A stretch of 19,236 nucleotides of DNA, taken from positions 1-19,236 of the forward strand of contig JABYQS010000526.1 of assembly GCA_022592435.1 (NCBI GenBank). Direction: 5' to 3'. Positions 1-9,699 of this stretch are shown one piece after another; the first letter of the stretch is position 1; the number at the start of each line of letters is the position of its first letter. Source of the DNA: Cerioporus squamosus (lineage: Eukaryota > Basidiomycota > Agaricomycetes > Polyporales > Polyporaceae). The position numbers and the translations under genes were made by a program. The notes below the pieces were generated by a model that saw nothing but the letters and a program-made list of their open reading frames with translations, did not search any database and had not been told where the DNA came from.

Positions 1-338
1 GACGATATTGACTGGACCACGTGGTGGAGGTTGTGCGGAAGTCGGCATGTCGAGCTGGCTGCGCAGGCGATGATGATTTGCCAGGTGCCTTGCCTACATG
101 CTAGCCCGAGAATAACGGAGATGTTCGCTGCATGGATGCAGATGGACCTAGACGGACGCTGTCTCGCCGCCGGGCGCGTATGTGTTGATGTCGTTATTGC
201 CATCAAGTATGGCGTATGCGCTGTCTAGGTATATATCCCGAAGTAAAGTACGCATTCTATGATGAAACCTGTATGAGGGCCTCCATCCTCCCTTCCGAAT
301 CCTCCGATATGAAAGCTGCTGGACGTCAAGGCATCGGG

Positions 339-1106
339 GTCATCGAGCGACGAGGATGATAACGAAGACGACGATGACAACCAGGACCAGGATGACCGAG
401 AGCAGCGTTGGGCTTATCCTCGCGACAGGATACATCCCGCGGATGAGGGCGCGCTGAATGAGGAAGTATCGCGCGACACCGACAACGAGCGTGAAGAGCC
501 CAGCCCTATCATCACCGCTCCAAGCGGTCGCGCGAACCGCTCTACGTCAGAGTTCAAGGTTGAGGCGGCCAGGGTGAATAGCTGCACGAGGGCTGGTTAA
601 GAGGTCCAGGATGATGGGATAATGGTGAGCAGGGCAATGATACTCCTTCAAAAGTGCGTTGACGTACCGACACCCGTCGACGCGATTGTCAGGCTCGTCC
701 GTGCGTATGCGAGGAAAGTGCGCTCGGACGCGAGGTGGTCGCGTGCGACGCTGCCCGAGTTCTCCAGTGTGAGCAACAGCCCCCATTCCTTCATGAGCTC
801 GCGCCATCGGGGTTCCCTCCGTCTCGACTGCGGCTTCATCTTCGAGGCAACCTCTCCTTCCCTGCTCTCCCCTTCACATACCCCTCGGCCTCCTTCGCAC
901 GTCCGGCTCTCTGCACGCTCGCACGACGTCTCCGGAGGCATGTCTGTCGATTGGCTCTCTCCATCTCGCATGGGACTTCGCCCTCGTCTCTCGAATCGCA
1001 CGCGGGAGTGCTCGCGCGAGGACGGATTTGGCGACGATGGGAGGTTCGGCGACTCGGATGGCGGTCGGCGCGTTAGGACAGTCGGGAGCTCGAGCACAGT
1101 TGCCAT
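339..1106 (-). pseudogene. DUF202 membrane protein, frameshifted copy
   Basis: This is the duplicate of the intact gene at 10226-11000. Exon 1 runs 1106 to 668. An intron (593-667, 75 nt) begins GTACGT and ends CCAG. Exon 2 runs 592 to 339. Exon 1 encodes the DUF202 core (VARDHLASERTFLAYARTSL) after a Ser/Arg/Pro-rich, probably disordered, N-terminus. In exon 2 a run of four C on the plus strand in the partner is only three here (499-501), so the reading frame shifts just after the VMIGLG stretch. The second transmembrane helix is broken, the third is lost, and a stop follows after about 25 altered residues. Apart from this single base the exon would read to the same stop codon. Either the copy is a young pseudogene or the base is a sequencing or assembly error. 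I chose the Met at 1106 because it matches the partner; an upstream in-frame Met exists at 1178. Confidence 0.8.
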
Positions 1107-1227
1107 CGGAGGCGAGGCGAAAGTGGTGCAGAAGACTGGAAGAAGAGGCGGCGAACATCGAAAGACGCGGCGGCACAAGTCAGTATTTCTGGTGAATTCG
1201 GAATGCGGGGTGCTTTACTGGTCTCTT

Positions 1228-1235
1228 GACGTCAT
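1228..1235. promoter_or_regulatory. CRE/ATF palindrome upstream of DUF202 copy 1
   Basis: A perfect TGACGTCA palindrome lies about 122 bp upstream of the chosen start codon at 1106. The same site is kept upstream of the second copy at 11134-11141, even though small indels surround it. TGACGTCA is the classical site of ATF/CREB-type bZIP factors, which fungi use in stress responses. Function here is inferred only from the match and its conservation. Confidence 0.4.
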
Positions 1236-1681
1236 ATCGCTGGTCTTGAGACGTCTGAAGCATGCAGGATCAGGTGCGTCGTACCCGCGACGAACATATC
1301 GGCATTCAAAGTGGGAGATGAGCGGGTGTTGAACGTTGAGCAAGGACGCGTCGTCGATCGCGCTACGTCAGAGTGCGTTGTGGCGGTGCGGAGGCGCGCG
1401 AGGAGAGCAGCTGCGCTGCTCTCGATCTCATCTCATCTCGACCGCGTTGTGTCGCCGCCCGCTGCGGGGTGCCCTCTCTCGCTATCGTCTCGCTGTCGGA
1501 CCCGCTGCGCTGTTTGCTTCTGTTTGCCCCACCGCTCCTCTCTCACACTCTCTTGCTCAGGCCGCCCTGCAAGACGTCGCACGTCAAGCTCAGGCTCAAC
1601 CGCACACGCGAAGCACCCGCCCACAGCGCACGGTGCGTATAACCGTCCTTCCTTCTGGCTTCGCCGACGGCCCGCAGGTCA

Positions 1682-2507
1682 TTGTCTGTCGCCGTTCGCG
1701 CAGGCACTGGACCTGCACTCTCGACAGCTCATGAACTGCAGCCGGGAGCGTGGATGCTCATGCGAGGGACGGAAAAGGTGGATAGCGATTGCCAAGGGCA
1801 GGGTATGGGACCACAGGTACGTCCTCTCCGTCCGTCTACCGCGTTCTCGCTCCCAGTATCCATCTCGTCTCTGCCGCTCGTCAACGCGTCAACGCGTGTC
1901 TCTGAAGACTCATCACTACGCCGATCGGGTCGTCCATCGCGACGTGTGTCATTGACAGTGAGTGCGTACAGTGTGTAGCCTGTACTCTACTGCCTACTGA
2001 CGAAGACACTCCTTGTCTTGCCTGCAGCCTCGAGACCGCTGGATTCTCGCTTCCGACAGCGCGCCGCCCCTCGCCCGCGCTCTGTGTATGTCTCACCATC
2101 CTCCCATCCGAGCTCCTACTCTCCCTGCTTGCGTATCCGTGGTCCTGACGCCCGCACCCTCCGCCACGCCGACCGAGAACGCTTCCGGCAAAACGCACTG
2201 GGCGAATACAGACGCGACACCGAAGAAAGCAAGTCGCGCGGGCCGTGTAGTCGACGGTGGGAGCGCATGGTCTGGCGGCTCGAACACCGCTGACACAGTT
2301 TCCGGGCAAGCACCGTGTGTCGGACCCCCTGCAAGAATGCATCCCCCGGGAGACCGAACACCACCTCGACTAGGCTCCTTCAACCCCAGCATGCCTCGTC
2401 CCCGCGAGGCAAGTCCGCCTGAAACAGCACCCAGAAGGACCACACGCCGCGGTCTCCGCTGCAGCGTCCTTCCCGGCCTGTCAGTCGATGCAGGTGAGGT
2501 ACAGTAA
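1682..2507 (+). CDS. Putative exons of an unresolved plus-strand gene (P/S/T-rich)
   Basis: I do not recognise this protein. Two open stretches join in phase across a very good intron at 1958-2027 (70 nt: GTGAGT donor, TACTGAC branch site, CTGCAG acceptor). The upstream exon ends in the residues RRVSLT. The downstream exon starts PRDRWI and stays open for about 155 codons. It is rich in Pro, Ser, Thr and Arg with no hydrophobic core, so it is probably disordered. Donor-like sequences follow at 2489 (GTGAGG) and 2502 (GTAAGT). The true start is unknown; the exon before 1800 contains further possible splice sites. This may be the 5' part of the gene that ends at 6836, but I could not trace a continuous frame. 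Opposite-strand open frames exist over the same bases, which is common in GC-rich fungal DNA. Confidence 0.4.
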
Positions 2508-2650
2508 GTACCCGCGCGACATCTCCCACGTCGAACAAGGGGAGTCGCCCTCCTCCAGGGAGACGTCTGCGCGCGCCCTCTCAGGATGAGTACCCGTCTG
2601 GAGAGGCGGCCGCGAGCGTAGACTACAGACTACTGGTGTGTACGCTAACT

Positions 2651-3644
2651 ATGAATTCAAATATATCTCCTTCTACACATAGCCCGAGTGCAACACCGAC
2701 AGCGTGGCCGTACAATCAGCAAGCAGCGAAGCAGCACGCAAATATGAACAGACTCACCTATCCTGACAGCCACCTTACGACTAACGCGATCCGGGAGACG
2801 TCGCTGCAAGGAGGGTGCGATGTGGTGAGTACCTTCATGCTCGCTCACGGGAACGATGGCTACTTACGCCTGAGGTCTTTGCTTTGCAGGCTTCCGCGCG
2901 CGCGCGTTCAATTGGCAAGACCGGCGACGTCCCTCGTCAGCGACTTGGGAGAGTACCCGCGTTGGCCGGGAGACGACTTCGCCAGTGGTGAGTCCTTGTG
3001 TGCGATTGCTGGCGAGAACGTTCGCTGCTCACAAGGCGTAGTCGTACGCGCGCGGTCGCGTTCCCTGCTGTGCCTTCTCAAAGCAGCGGACGTTACCTGG
3101 GACAAGTAACTACCGATGGTCAGCAAGCACAACGCGATGCGAAAGGGCACAATCCCAGCACCGACCGGCCTGGGAGCCAGGGAGCCAGGGAGGCGACTCA
3201 CCGGGCACTCGTCAGACGAACACGGGACTCCGGAGGATGATGTGCGAGCTGCACTGGAGGCTGGCATCGGCGAGGTGAGTCTCATGTGAGTGTGTCGGGA
3301 GCAGCAACATGGGGGCCGACTTGCGCGTAACCATGCGAGATCAGCTTATAGCGACCTCCCCCTGAGGCCCGGACGCGCGGCGGGCGTCGCACATCGGACA
3401 TCGGTACTCCCATCGTTGCATGGAGTCGCATCATGGCGGCGTCCTTCCCGGGACTCTTCAAGCATCCTCTGTCAATCTGAAGCCGATCTCTGTGCCCGTG
3501 CAAGACCGGTCGCGACGAGGTTCGGTGCGGCGCTGGTTTCAGGTAGGGTTTCGATGGATATGGAAGCTCGCGCTCGGGTTCTGGCGACGGCGTGCTAACC
3601 TCCTCGACCAGCTCGGCGGCGACAGTACGCCAACCTCAGCTTGA
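2651..3644 (+). CDS. Putative exons of the same unresolved gene
   Basis: The exon at 2651-2824 (MNSNISPSTHSPS onward, low complexity) is followed by a plausible intron at 2825-2889 (GTGAGT to TTTGCAG) and a basic exon from 2890 to about 2986. A further segment up to 3274 reads well in one frame as HNAMRKGTIPAPTG onward to DDVRAALEAGIGE. It is followed by an intron at 3275-3344 (GTGAGT; branch GCGTAAC; GATCAG). Around 3541-3612 another intron-like stretch (GTAGGG; GTGCTAAC; GACCAG) is framed by more than one possible reading, one of which stops at 3644. Frames do not connect cleanly across every junction. I therefore report coding-like exons, not a solved gene. No domain or motif is recognised. 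Confidence 0.3.
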
Positions 3645-4013
3645 AACACCAGGGTTCGTTTCCCATGACATGCTCTGCGTGGCCGCGTCCTTCTCTGGGC
3701 ACAGTCTCGGCTTCACAAGTTACACAGGCAACCTCGATAACGAAGATGTAGAGCTGTAGGTGCCTGCCGCGCAGGATGCGTCGCTGCTAGCGTTAGACAC
3801 GACCCTGAGGCTCCAGGGTTTGGGTCTCCGATGTCGGAGTCGGACAGGCTGGCGGCAGGACTGTACGCCTGTCGCATAGCTGGTCGGTTGCCGCTTCAAG
3901 ACGTCGGGTTCGACTGGGAGGTTTGCCTCGGACGCTCAGGTTCTCGAGCAGGTACGTTCTTTCTGTCCTGGTTTGCTGATTCTTGAGAGAGCTAATCCTG
4001 GTATTCTCACTAG

Positions 4014-5569
4014 TCTGTCGCATATCGTGCGGCATTCTCCAGGCAAGTACGTCCCCACAAGCGACATCGTTCCAGACTGTACCTCGAGGCTCAGGATCGC
4101 AACCATCGCATGAAGCCAGGGCGCAGTCCAAAAGCCGGCGTGCTGCAGCGTGTGTCCGCTCGCGAACACTCATCTTCTCCATACTTGGAAGATCCACATA
4201 TGGAGCAAGACTCAAACGTAGAACAAGCGGTACGTGCTTTCCCATACCGGTGACAAGAAGGTGAATCTGCTTCGATGTTGTTGTGTGCTCGACATGCGGC
4301 GTAGAAGGCACAGTCATCCCGCACGGAGCACTTTGGGAAGCTGGAAGCGGCAGAACGTTTCCAAGCTCACCGGCCCTTGCAGCTTTACTTGTCACTCGGC
4401 GAATGCATCGCTTGCGATATTGCCTGTGCAGTCTTTGACGCATTCAAGACATGCAACTCTCCGTTGACTGCGACCATGTATGGCTTGGAGTCTTGGACAA
4501 AGACATGCGTCGCTCTGCAGCATCATTGGACTCCCAGCTGCCCTCGCTCGAAGGTGCAGCTGGATTCATCGAGGTGAGCACCTAGTCTTACATGCTTCAG
4601 GCATACGACCTGACATCGGTTCGGGATGCTTCGTAGAAGGTGGCTAAATTGCGGACACGCGTATCTTATTGCCACAGGGTTATTCGCTCGCTTCAAGATC
4701 ACGGACAAATGGCAGCCGTCTGCTTGTCGCTGCAGCGGCGACCTGCCTTCTCTCCACTCGGGAGATCCCACGGACTCGACTATCCGTGTCAGGATCGAGT
4801 TCCAGACGGACAGGAAAAGCGGTACGTACACTGAGGCTCTCGTATTGGCGATATGCAGTCCAGCATGGCTGACTCTCGCGTTGATGCAGATGCAGCCATC
4901 TATGCCCGGGAGACTGCACAGAAGGCAAGAGTAGTCCGACCGGCGCAGAGCGGGAGATCGGAAGCCGCTGCTTCCGTTGCATTCTTCCCCGTGCGACACG
5001 CACACGACATTAGGGGAGAAGCAACACGGCCACTGTTTCAGGCACGTTACGAAGCTCAAGTAGGTTCTCCAGCTCCGTCCTGTCGTCCTCAGCACGTCCT
5101 CAGCACGCAGGCCTGTGCTGATTGCAAGCATCGGTGTACAGTGAGTACAGTCACGCAACACGCAGTGTTCTGAAGCTCACTCGGACTGCCGACTGCGCGC
5201 ACCCGAAGAGCGGAACATGCTCCGAAGGATCCAACTTGAAAGGATCACTCCCGGATACTTTCGCTCCGGAGCATGGCCAACAGTCGTGGATGCGACGTGC
5301 CACACACAGGGTCCCGACAGAAGTCTGGACAGCAATTCCGGGTCGTTCCACGCCGCACTGCCTTCACACGGCCATGATGCTTCCGAGTTCATCTCAGAAC
5401 ATGCAAGATGGTACGTAAACTCGTCTAGTTCCATTTCCTGTCTCCTCTGAGTACTGATACAACATGCTTGCCAGTGACGAACAGGCGGGCGTGCCCAACC
5501 ACCTCTACATCTGCTTCTGACTGGCCCTCAGCGGCTCGAGCGGCCGAGACAGTATCACAGCGCAGCGGG
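4014..5569 (+). CDS. Putative exons of the unresolved gene, central part
   Basis: The best exon here is 4014-4229. It is 72 codons with no stop, basic and Ser-rich, and lies between an intron at 3952-4013 (GTACGT; branch GCTAAT; CACTAG) and a GTACGT donor at 4230. A second open exon, 4678-4821 (48 codons), is bounded by an intron at 4574-4677 (GTGAGC to GCCACAG) and a GTACGT donor at 4822. A third spans roughly 5218-5410, followed by a strong intron at 5411-5474 (GTACGT; TACTGAT; GCCAG) and an in-phase exon to about 5569 (VTNRRACPTTSTSAS onward). Between these, several alternative frames stay open and I cannot choose. The protein would be disordered, with no hydrophobic segments. Function is unknown. 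Confidence 0.35.
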
Positions 5570-6043
5570 GTGAGCACATTGCATCATCTGACTCCTCATA
5601 ACCATAGCGCAGTCAGGTTCACACCAGAATAGGCTCAAGGCATGTTGCGCTTGTCGCAAGACCCTGACGGGGCTTCCAGGAGATCTCGCTCGGAAGCTGA
5701 ACACGATTCACCCCGGACGACTCGGACGCGAATAGTCTCGAGGTTGTTGCCACCGATGCGGCTCTCTGTTTGTCGCGCTGGGTCCTCGCTTACTCAGGAT
5801 GTTGATCGCGATCTTAACATTCCTCGCAGTGTTACGCAGTGACAGGTAGGACGGTCGTATTTTGAGAACCATAGCAGGTGAGCATCGTCCATTACTGGCA
5901 TGATACCTGACAGACTCGATTGTTCAGACTGGGAGTGCAGAATACATCACGGCTTCGCAGCCATCGCCGCCCGCAAGCCGTCGAAGTATTAGACGGCTGC
6001 TCTCCCAGGAAGATGCAACTTCTCCGCCATCCCATTCGACTCT

Positions 6044-6836
6044 ATGCCCGCCGCCAGACGACCTCTCCAATTCGTCTCCCATCCTCTGTCCTTCACGCCT
6101 CACCCACGACTGACTCCTACTCGTCCGGCACAGCCGCCAGATCGCGCGTACTCCAGCAACTCGAGTGCAGCAAGAGGACAGCTTCGGAGCCTGCTTGACA
6201 AAGCGATCAGTGCGTACTCTCCTTGTCCTCTACTCCCGGCATGTACTGATTGTATACTCAGTCGAGCAGACGGGCATCCGCAATGCGAAGATGCAATTCG
6301 CGATCACGTCGTTCTGCACGAAGGTCTTCCTGCGGTTCGGCATCAAGCTTGTCGGCTGGCCACCCCACATACCCTTTCAGAACTTCAGCGACGGCCCGGT
6401 GACCATGAACGACATCCGGGAGCTCATCCGGCTCTGTCGGAGGGATCCGCAACGACCCTCAGAGCCACCAGAGCTCCGTTTCCTCGGGGCGACACCGGAG
6501 GAGCTCCGTACGGCGCGGTCGAGTGCATCGCATGCCTGCCCGGGTCCTCTCTTCCCTGCGCGTGCACCGAGGTACGGATACAGCCACATTGGGCGCCGTA
6601 TTCCGCACCTCGACAAGAACGATCAGCCCACGCAGCCTCGCTACGAGCGCAACGGGCCAAAGAGCTCAAAGGTCGTCTCGGATGAGGAGGATGGAGGTCC
6701 CTCGGTGGACGTTGCGGAGGAGGACCTACCGCCGATGGTCACTCAGTGGGGAGTCCGCATGATCTGGTACAAGGGTGTTTGGCGGGATATCGGTGAGGGA
6801 GAGTTGTCCGACGACCCTATATCTGACTGCGAGTAG
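6044..6836 (+). CDS. 3' end of an unknown-function gene with a GWPxxIPFxN domain
   Basis: The terminal exon is 6262-6836. It joins an upstream exon ending at 6208 through an intron at 6209-6261 (GTGCGT; TACTGAT; CTCAG). The joined frame reads LLDKAI then IEQTGIRNAKMQF. About 30 residues further on come FLRFGIKLVGWPPHIPFQNF and an IRELIRLC helix-like stretch, then a Pro-rich region, RYERNGPKSSKVV, and an acidic C-terminus ending DDPISDCE. Domains built around GWPxxIPFxN followed by a short Leu-rich helix are, to my recollection, frequent in uncharacterised, multicopy polypore proteins; I know of no assigned function. The position 6044 is only the first Met of the open frame, not a claimed start. 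The frame is closed upstream by a TAG just before 5990, so more exons must precede. No transmembrane segment or catalytic motif is visible. Confidence 0.6.
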
Positions 6837-7169
6837 TTCGTTTCTTGTGTTTGCTCCTATCGTCAATCCTCATCCTACTGTCTCTCTCCCTATCCCTTGT
6901 GATTCCGACACCATACTCACAGGTTGTACAGGTAAGTTCCCTATCGACAAACTCATGTTTACGACCCACAGAGACCTACACTCCTACCCTCTTGACCCTC
7001 TCCCACCTCTATACTGGCTCTCGCTTTCTGTCATCCCGGCATTCAGACAGTTCAAGCACTTCATGATTGAGGTGTGTCCTTTATACATTCTTCACGAGGT
7101 GCAGTACTGATACAGACCATATACATTGCAGCCCGTCATCCTCAGTACTGTACTACCCATCAACGTCCT
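6837..7169 (+). other. Likely 3' flank of the GWP-domain gene; no gene seen
   Basis: After the stop at 6836 the sequence becomes T/C-rich and low in coding character. Splice-like sites occur (GTAAGT near 6931; GTGTGT near 7072, with an acceptor near 7131), so a spliced 3' UTR or the start of the repeat-bearing transcript that follows is possible. I see no protein here. Confidence 0.3.
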
Positions 7170-7795
7170 CCGCAGGAGCTCTGTTGTCGCCTCCTGCCTT
7201 GACTCAACAAGCTCTTGAATTGAGGTGAGTACATCCTGCTCTCTCTTCTCCATGTGCTCATGACCCGTGCTTGTAGACTTCTGAAGCACGCTCCCAGCAG
7301 CTCCGTGTCGATCTTGACAAGGTCTCCCGGGCACATGTTGATACTTATGCCGTCTACAGCCTTCCGGGCTGCTCTGCGCACGACAGTGTCGCGCGTTCGT
7401 CTTGAGGTACATCTGTCCTCACGTCTGGTCCTAACAGAATAATGCTTCCGGGTCGCAGCGGTGCCGTTGTGGAAGCTCCATTGTTGCCTCTCACCATGAT
7501 GCAGTGAGCTCTCGTCTAGGCTCTAGTTAAGTCCATCCTGTTCCATCATCTCCACATTCACACGTCTGGAACCCGTGGCAGACTTGAGCTTCCGGCAGCG
7601 CCGCGCCGCTTCGACGAGGTCTCCCGGGTACATCTTGATGCGCCACGCGCCGTCTACGGCGTTCCGGGGACTGCCGCTCTGCAGTGCGTGCACCGCTTAG
7701 ACTTGACCTTGCAACGGTGCCGCGCCGCTTCAGCGAGTTTCCCGGACCCGCCGCGCACCATCTATGGTGTCCCGGACTGTTATTGAGGACCTCCT
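7170..7795 (+). repeat. Tandem diverged repeats of about 300 bp containing intron-like segments
   Basis: Unit 1 (about 7170-7410) and unit 2 (about 7468-7690) share blocks in the same order: a GGAGCTC/GGAAGCTC...TTGTYGCCTC block, a GAGG or TAGG donor-like junction, an ATCCTG...CTCCA pyrimidine-rich stretch, ACCCGTG...AGACTT, then GAGGTCTCCCGGG-like and GCCGTCTACRGC-TTCCGGG blocks. A shorter third piece at 7703-7790 repeats only the last part (GACTTGACCTTG, CGCGCCGCTTC, TTTCCCGGA). Unit 1 contains a good plus-strand intron (GTGAGT at 7226 to TTGTAG at 7276), suggesting duplicated exons of a spliced transcript. Neither strand gives one frame open through all units, so coding status is unclear. 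Confidence 0.5.
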
Positions 7796-8513
7796 CGTCG
7801 TCGAGGACTGCTGCGGCTTTGCAACTGTTGGTCGCGAAGCGTCGGTGTCGTGAGATGTACACGTTGCTTACCTACGGCTGCTTTGTGTCGAAGTTCATGA
7901 TCTTTGCACATCATAACACGTCTCCTACAGACTATCCCCGAAGTCCGAGTTCTCCGGCGAGTCCTCAGGCTGCAACACAACTTGCACGGTCATCGGTCGG
8001 TTGCCATCAAGTCTTCGCCTGCAAAACGCGTTCAGGTAACAAGAATAGTCTTAGGAGCGTGCCAGAGGTCGGTAGTACACGTTTCAGCTTGCCTGGGAGG
8101 TGGTGGTAGGAGAGTAATGAGACGCAGAGTCCCGCATGTTCGCGCTGTCCCACATTTGGGAATCTAAGCGCTCATACTCGTGGAAGTCTTTGCTCGCTCG
8201 TCCCAAGCTCCGAACGCGTGCGTGTTTGGGTAGATAGATCCTGATGTATTGCAGCTCGTGTACTAGATACATGAATTGAATAGACTACTCGTTCTTGCCC
8301 CAGACATCCTCGCCTCCAAGTCCCAGAGCCTCCGGCTGTCTCCTGACCGCGCCATCCTCGAAATGCCTGCCTCTCTGCATGCGAGACGGCTGCATGATCC
8401 GCGAGCAAGAGAGTGCTATACGCCTACCTAGTCGGGCTGCCAGAGACTGCTATGAACGAGACTGAGGCAGTCGATGTATCTGGGAGATCGACCCCTTATA
8501 TGGCCCGCATCGT
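7796..8513. other. Intergenic stretch, nothing recognised
   Basis: I find no recognisable protein, RNA gene or repeat here. Short open frames on both strands are unsupported. The right part (8410-8513) is the 3' flank of the minus-strand pectinesterase gene. Confidence 0.4.
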
Positions 8514-9640
8514 TCATGTGGGCGCGCCAGACTCGACGTTCGCAGGCGAGATCCCCAGCTCCACACAGTGCCGCTTGCAGTCCTCCTTCTGCCACCAGTG
8601 CACCTGCGCGACCGTGATCTTCTTGTACGGTCGAAGGATCCGCACGACGATGTCCTTCTCGAACCAGCTGTGCGTGCGTGTCATCAAGACTTCGAAGGGC
8701 AGTGCCCGTCGGGGTGAGCAACTCACGCAGTCCCAAACCCAAACAGATCTGTGCTACTGTCAGCATCGTGCCAAGTCGCAGCATGATGGGACTCACAGTC
8801 CGTCTGCCCGAATATTATACTGTCGACGACGTACGTGCTCGCGTTGCGTCCCGTGTACCACGTGTCCTGGTAGCTCGCAAACGTGCACCCGTAGAACGAC
8901 GCGTTCGCGTACGATATGTCGGTCACCAGCGCCTGCGATATGGAGAAGTTGGCCTGCCGCCAGGTATGCATCGGTACGAGGACGTAGCCGCACATCATCC
9001 GTATGACTGACCGCTCGGTTCTCGAAGTCGATGTTGTACGCCTTGAAGTCGACGTTGCCGAAGAGCGGCTGGAGCGGCGCTCCGGTGGGCCCTGCGCCGA
9101 TCAGGGATGCGTTGAAGGAGGGCGCGACGAGGAGGACGGCGGATTGTGCGTCGTCCATGCCGGTGTGGACGAATTGGTCGTTCCAGATGTGGACCAGGTT
9201 GCGAGTGGATGCAGTGCCGGCTGGGTCGAAGGCGGTCTTCGGATCGAGTTCGCCCTATGCGGTGAATTTCAGCAGTGCTGCTCAAGGGGTACTGACAGGA
9301 GACTGACCAACAGAGTCAGTGGGCCCGAGCGGGTGACGTTGACCGTCTCGTGGTACTCCCCAGCTCCTACGAGGATGGTCGCGGTTCCATGCTCGGGTCT
9401 TACCATAGTCAGAATGAGTGGCTTATCATCGAATTTGAACACTCACAGAGACGAGATAGCTGCTTGCACGCTGCTGAAGTCCGCGCGGGGGTCTTGAGAC
9501 GACACGTAAAGCGTCCCTCGTGCGCAGCCGGTCAAAGGATCGATATGTTGTGGTTTCTTCAGCTGGCATGCGACGTGAGAAGGGGATAAAGCCCAGACAT
9601 TGTAGGCCGCTAGGAGCGCGAGGAAGAGCAACGACCACAT
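8514..9640 (-). CDS. Pectin methylesterase (CE8-type), C-terminally truncated with a foreign tail
   Basis: There are six exons on the minus strand: 9640-9447, 9398-9308, 9254-9012, 8953-8797, 8748-8727 and 8667-8514. All junctions are in phase, the introns are 48-59 nt, and the product is 286 residues. It begins with a secretion signal (MWSLLFLALLAAYNVWA). Right-handed beta-helix PME sequence follows: ADFSSVQAAISSL near 52-65, GAGEYHETVNVT, IGAGPTGAPLQPLFGNVDFK, then ASYQDTWYTG (residues 202-211, Asp206) and TDYLFGFGTA (227-236, Asp228). The two aspartates correspond to the acid/base and nucleophile of the family, which demethylates secreted or cell-wall pectin. From residue 237 the expected continuation, including the catalytic LGRPW arginine motif, is missing. 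It is replaced by 50 residues (WFEKDIVVRILRPYKK onward) ending in TGA. Fungal homologues usually exceed 320 residues, so this protein is probably inactive. Asn-X-Thr/Ser sites suggest glycosylation. Confidence 0.8.
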
Positions 9641-9699
9641 CCTGGACGACACGAATGACTCCCAATTTTGCTGAGCGGGGTGTGAGCAGGCATCAGCCG

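Larger units (their letters stand above)
1..1327. repeat. Segmental duplication, copy 1 (partner 9900-11238)
   Basis: The first 1.33 kb matches 9900-11238 in the same orientation, with scattered substitutions and a few short indels. By eye it is well above 90% identical. The match begins at the first base of the window, so the unit probably extends further left. It ends just after the shared stretch around 1310-1325, where the two copies diverge abruptly. The unit holds a whole DUF202 gene with about 220 bp of upstream sequence and its 3' flank. Confidence 0.95.

Noticed and set aside
31..228. Small plus-strand frame present in both duplication copies (also 9930-10115)
   Set aside because: Conservation is explained by the recent duplication itself. 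It tolerates a 12-base difference and shows no domain or start context.
547..1332. Long plus-strand open frame antisense to DUF202 copy 1 (and its twin at 10516-11136)
   Set aside because: It lies opposite the DUF202 exon, whose minus-strand frame has clear family motifs. The antisense frame is basic, Ser/Arg-rich and typical of a shadow in GC-rich coding DNA.
1880..1900. Two ACGCGT (MluI cell-cycle box) motifs close together
   Set aside because: They sit inside a probable exon as a short tandem repeat of GTCAACGC, not in a recognisable promoter.
3159..3192. Short GGGAGCCA tandem repeat
   Set aside because: Only about two and a half units in a coding-like segment; too short to call a functional repeat.
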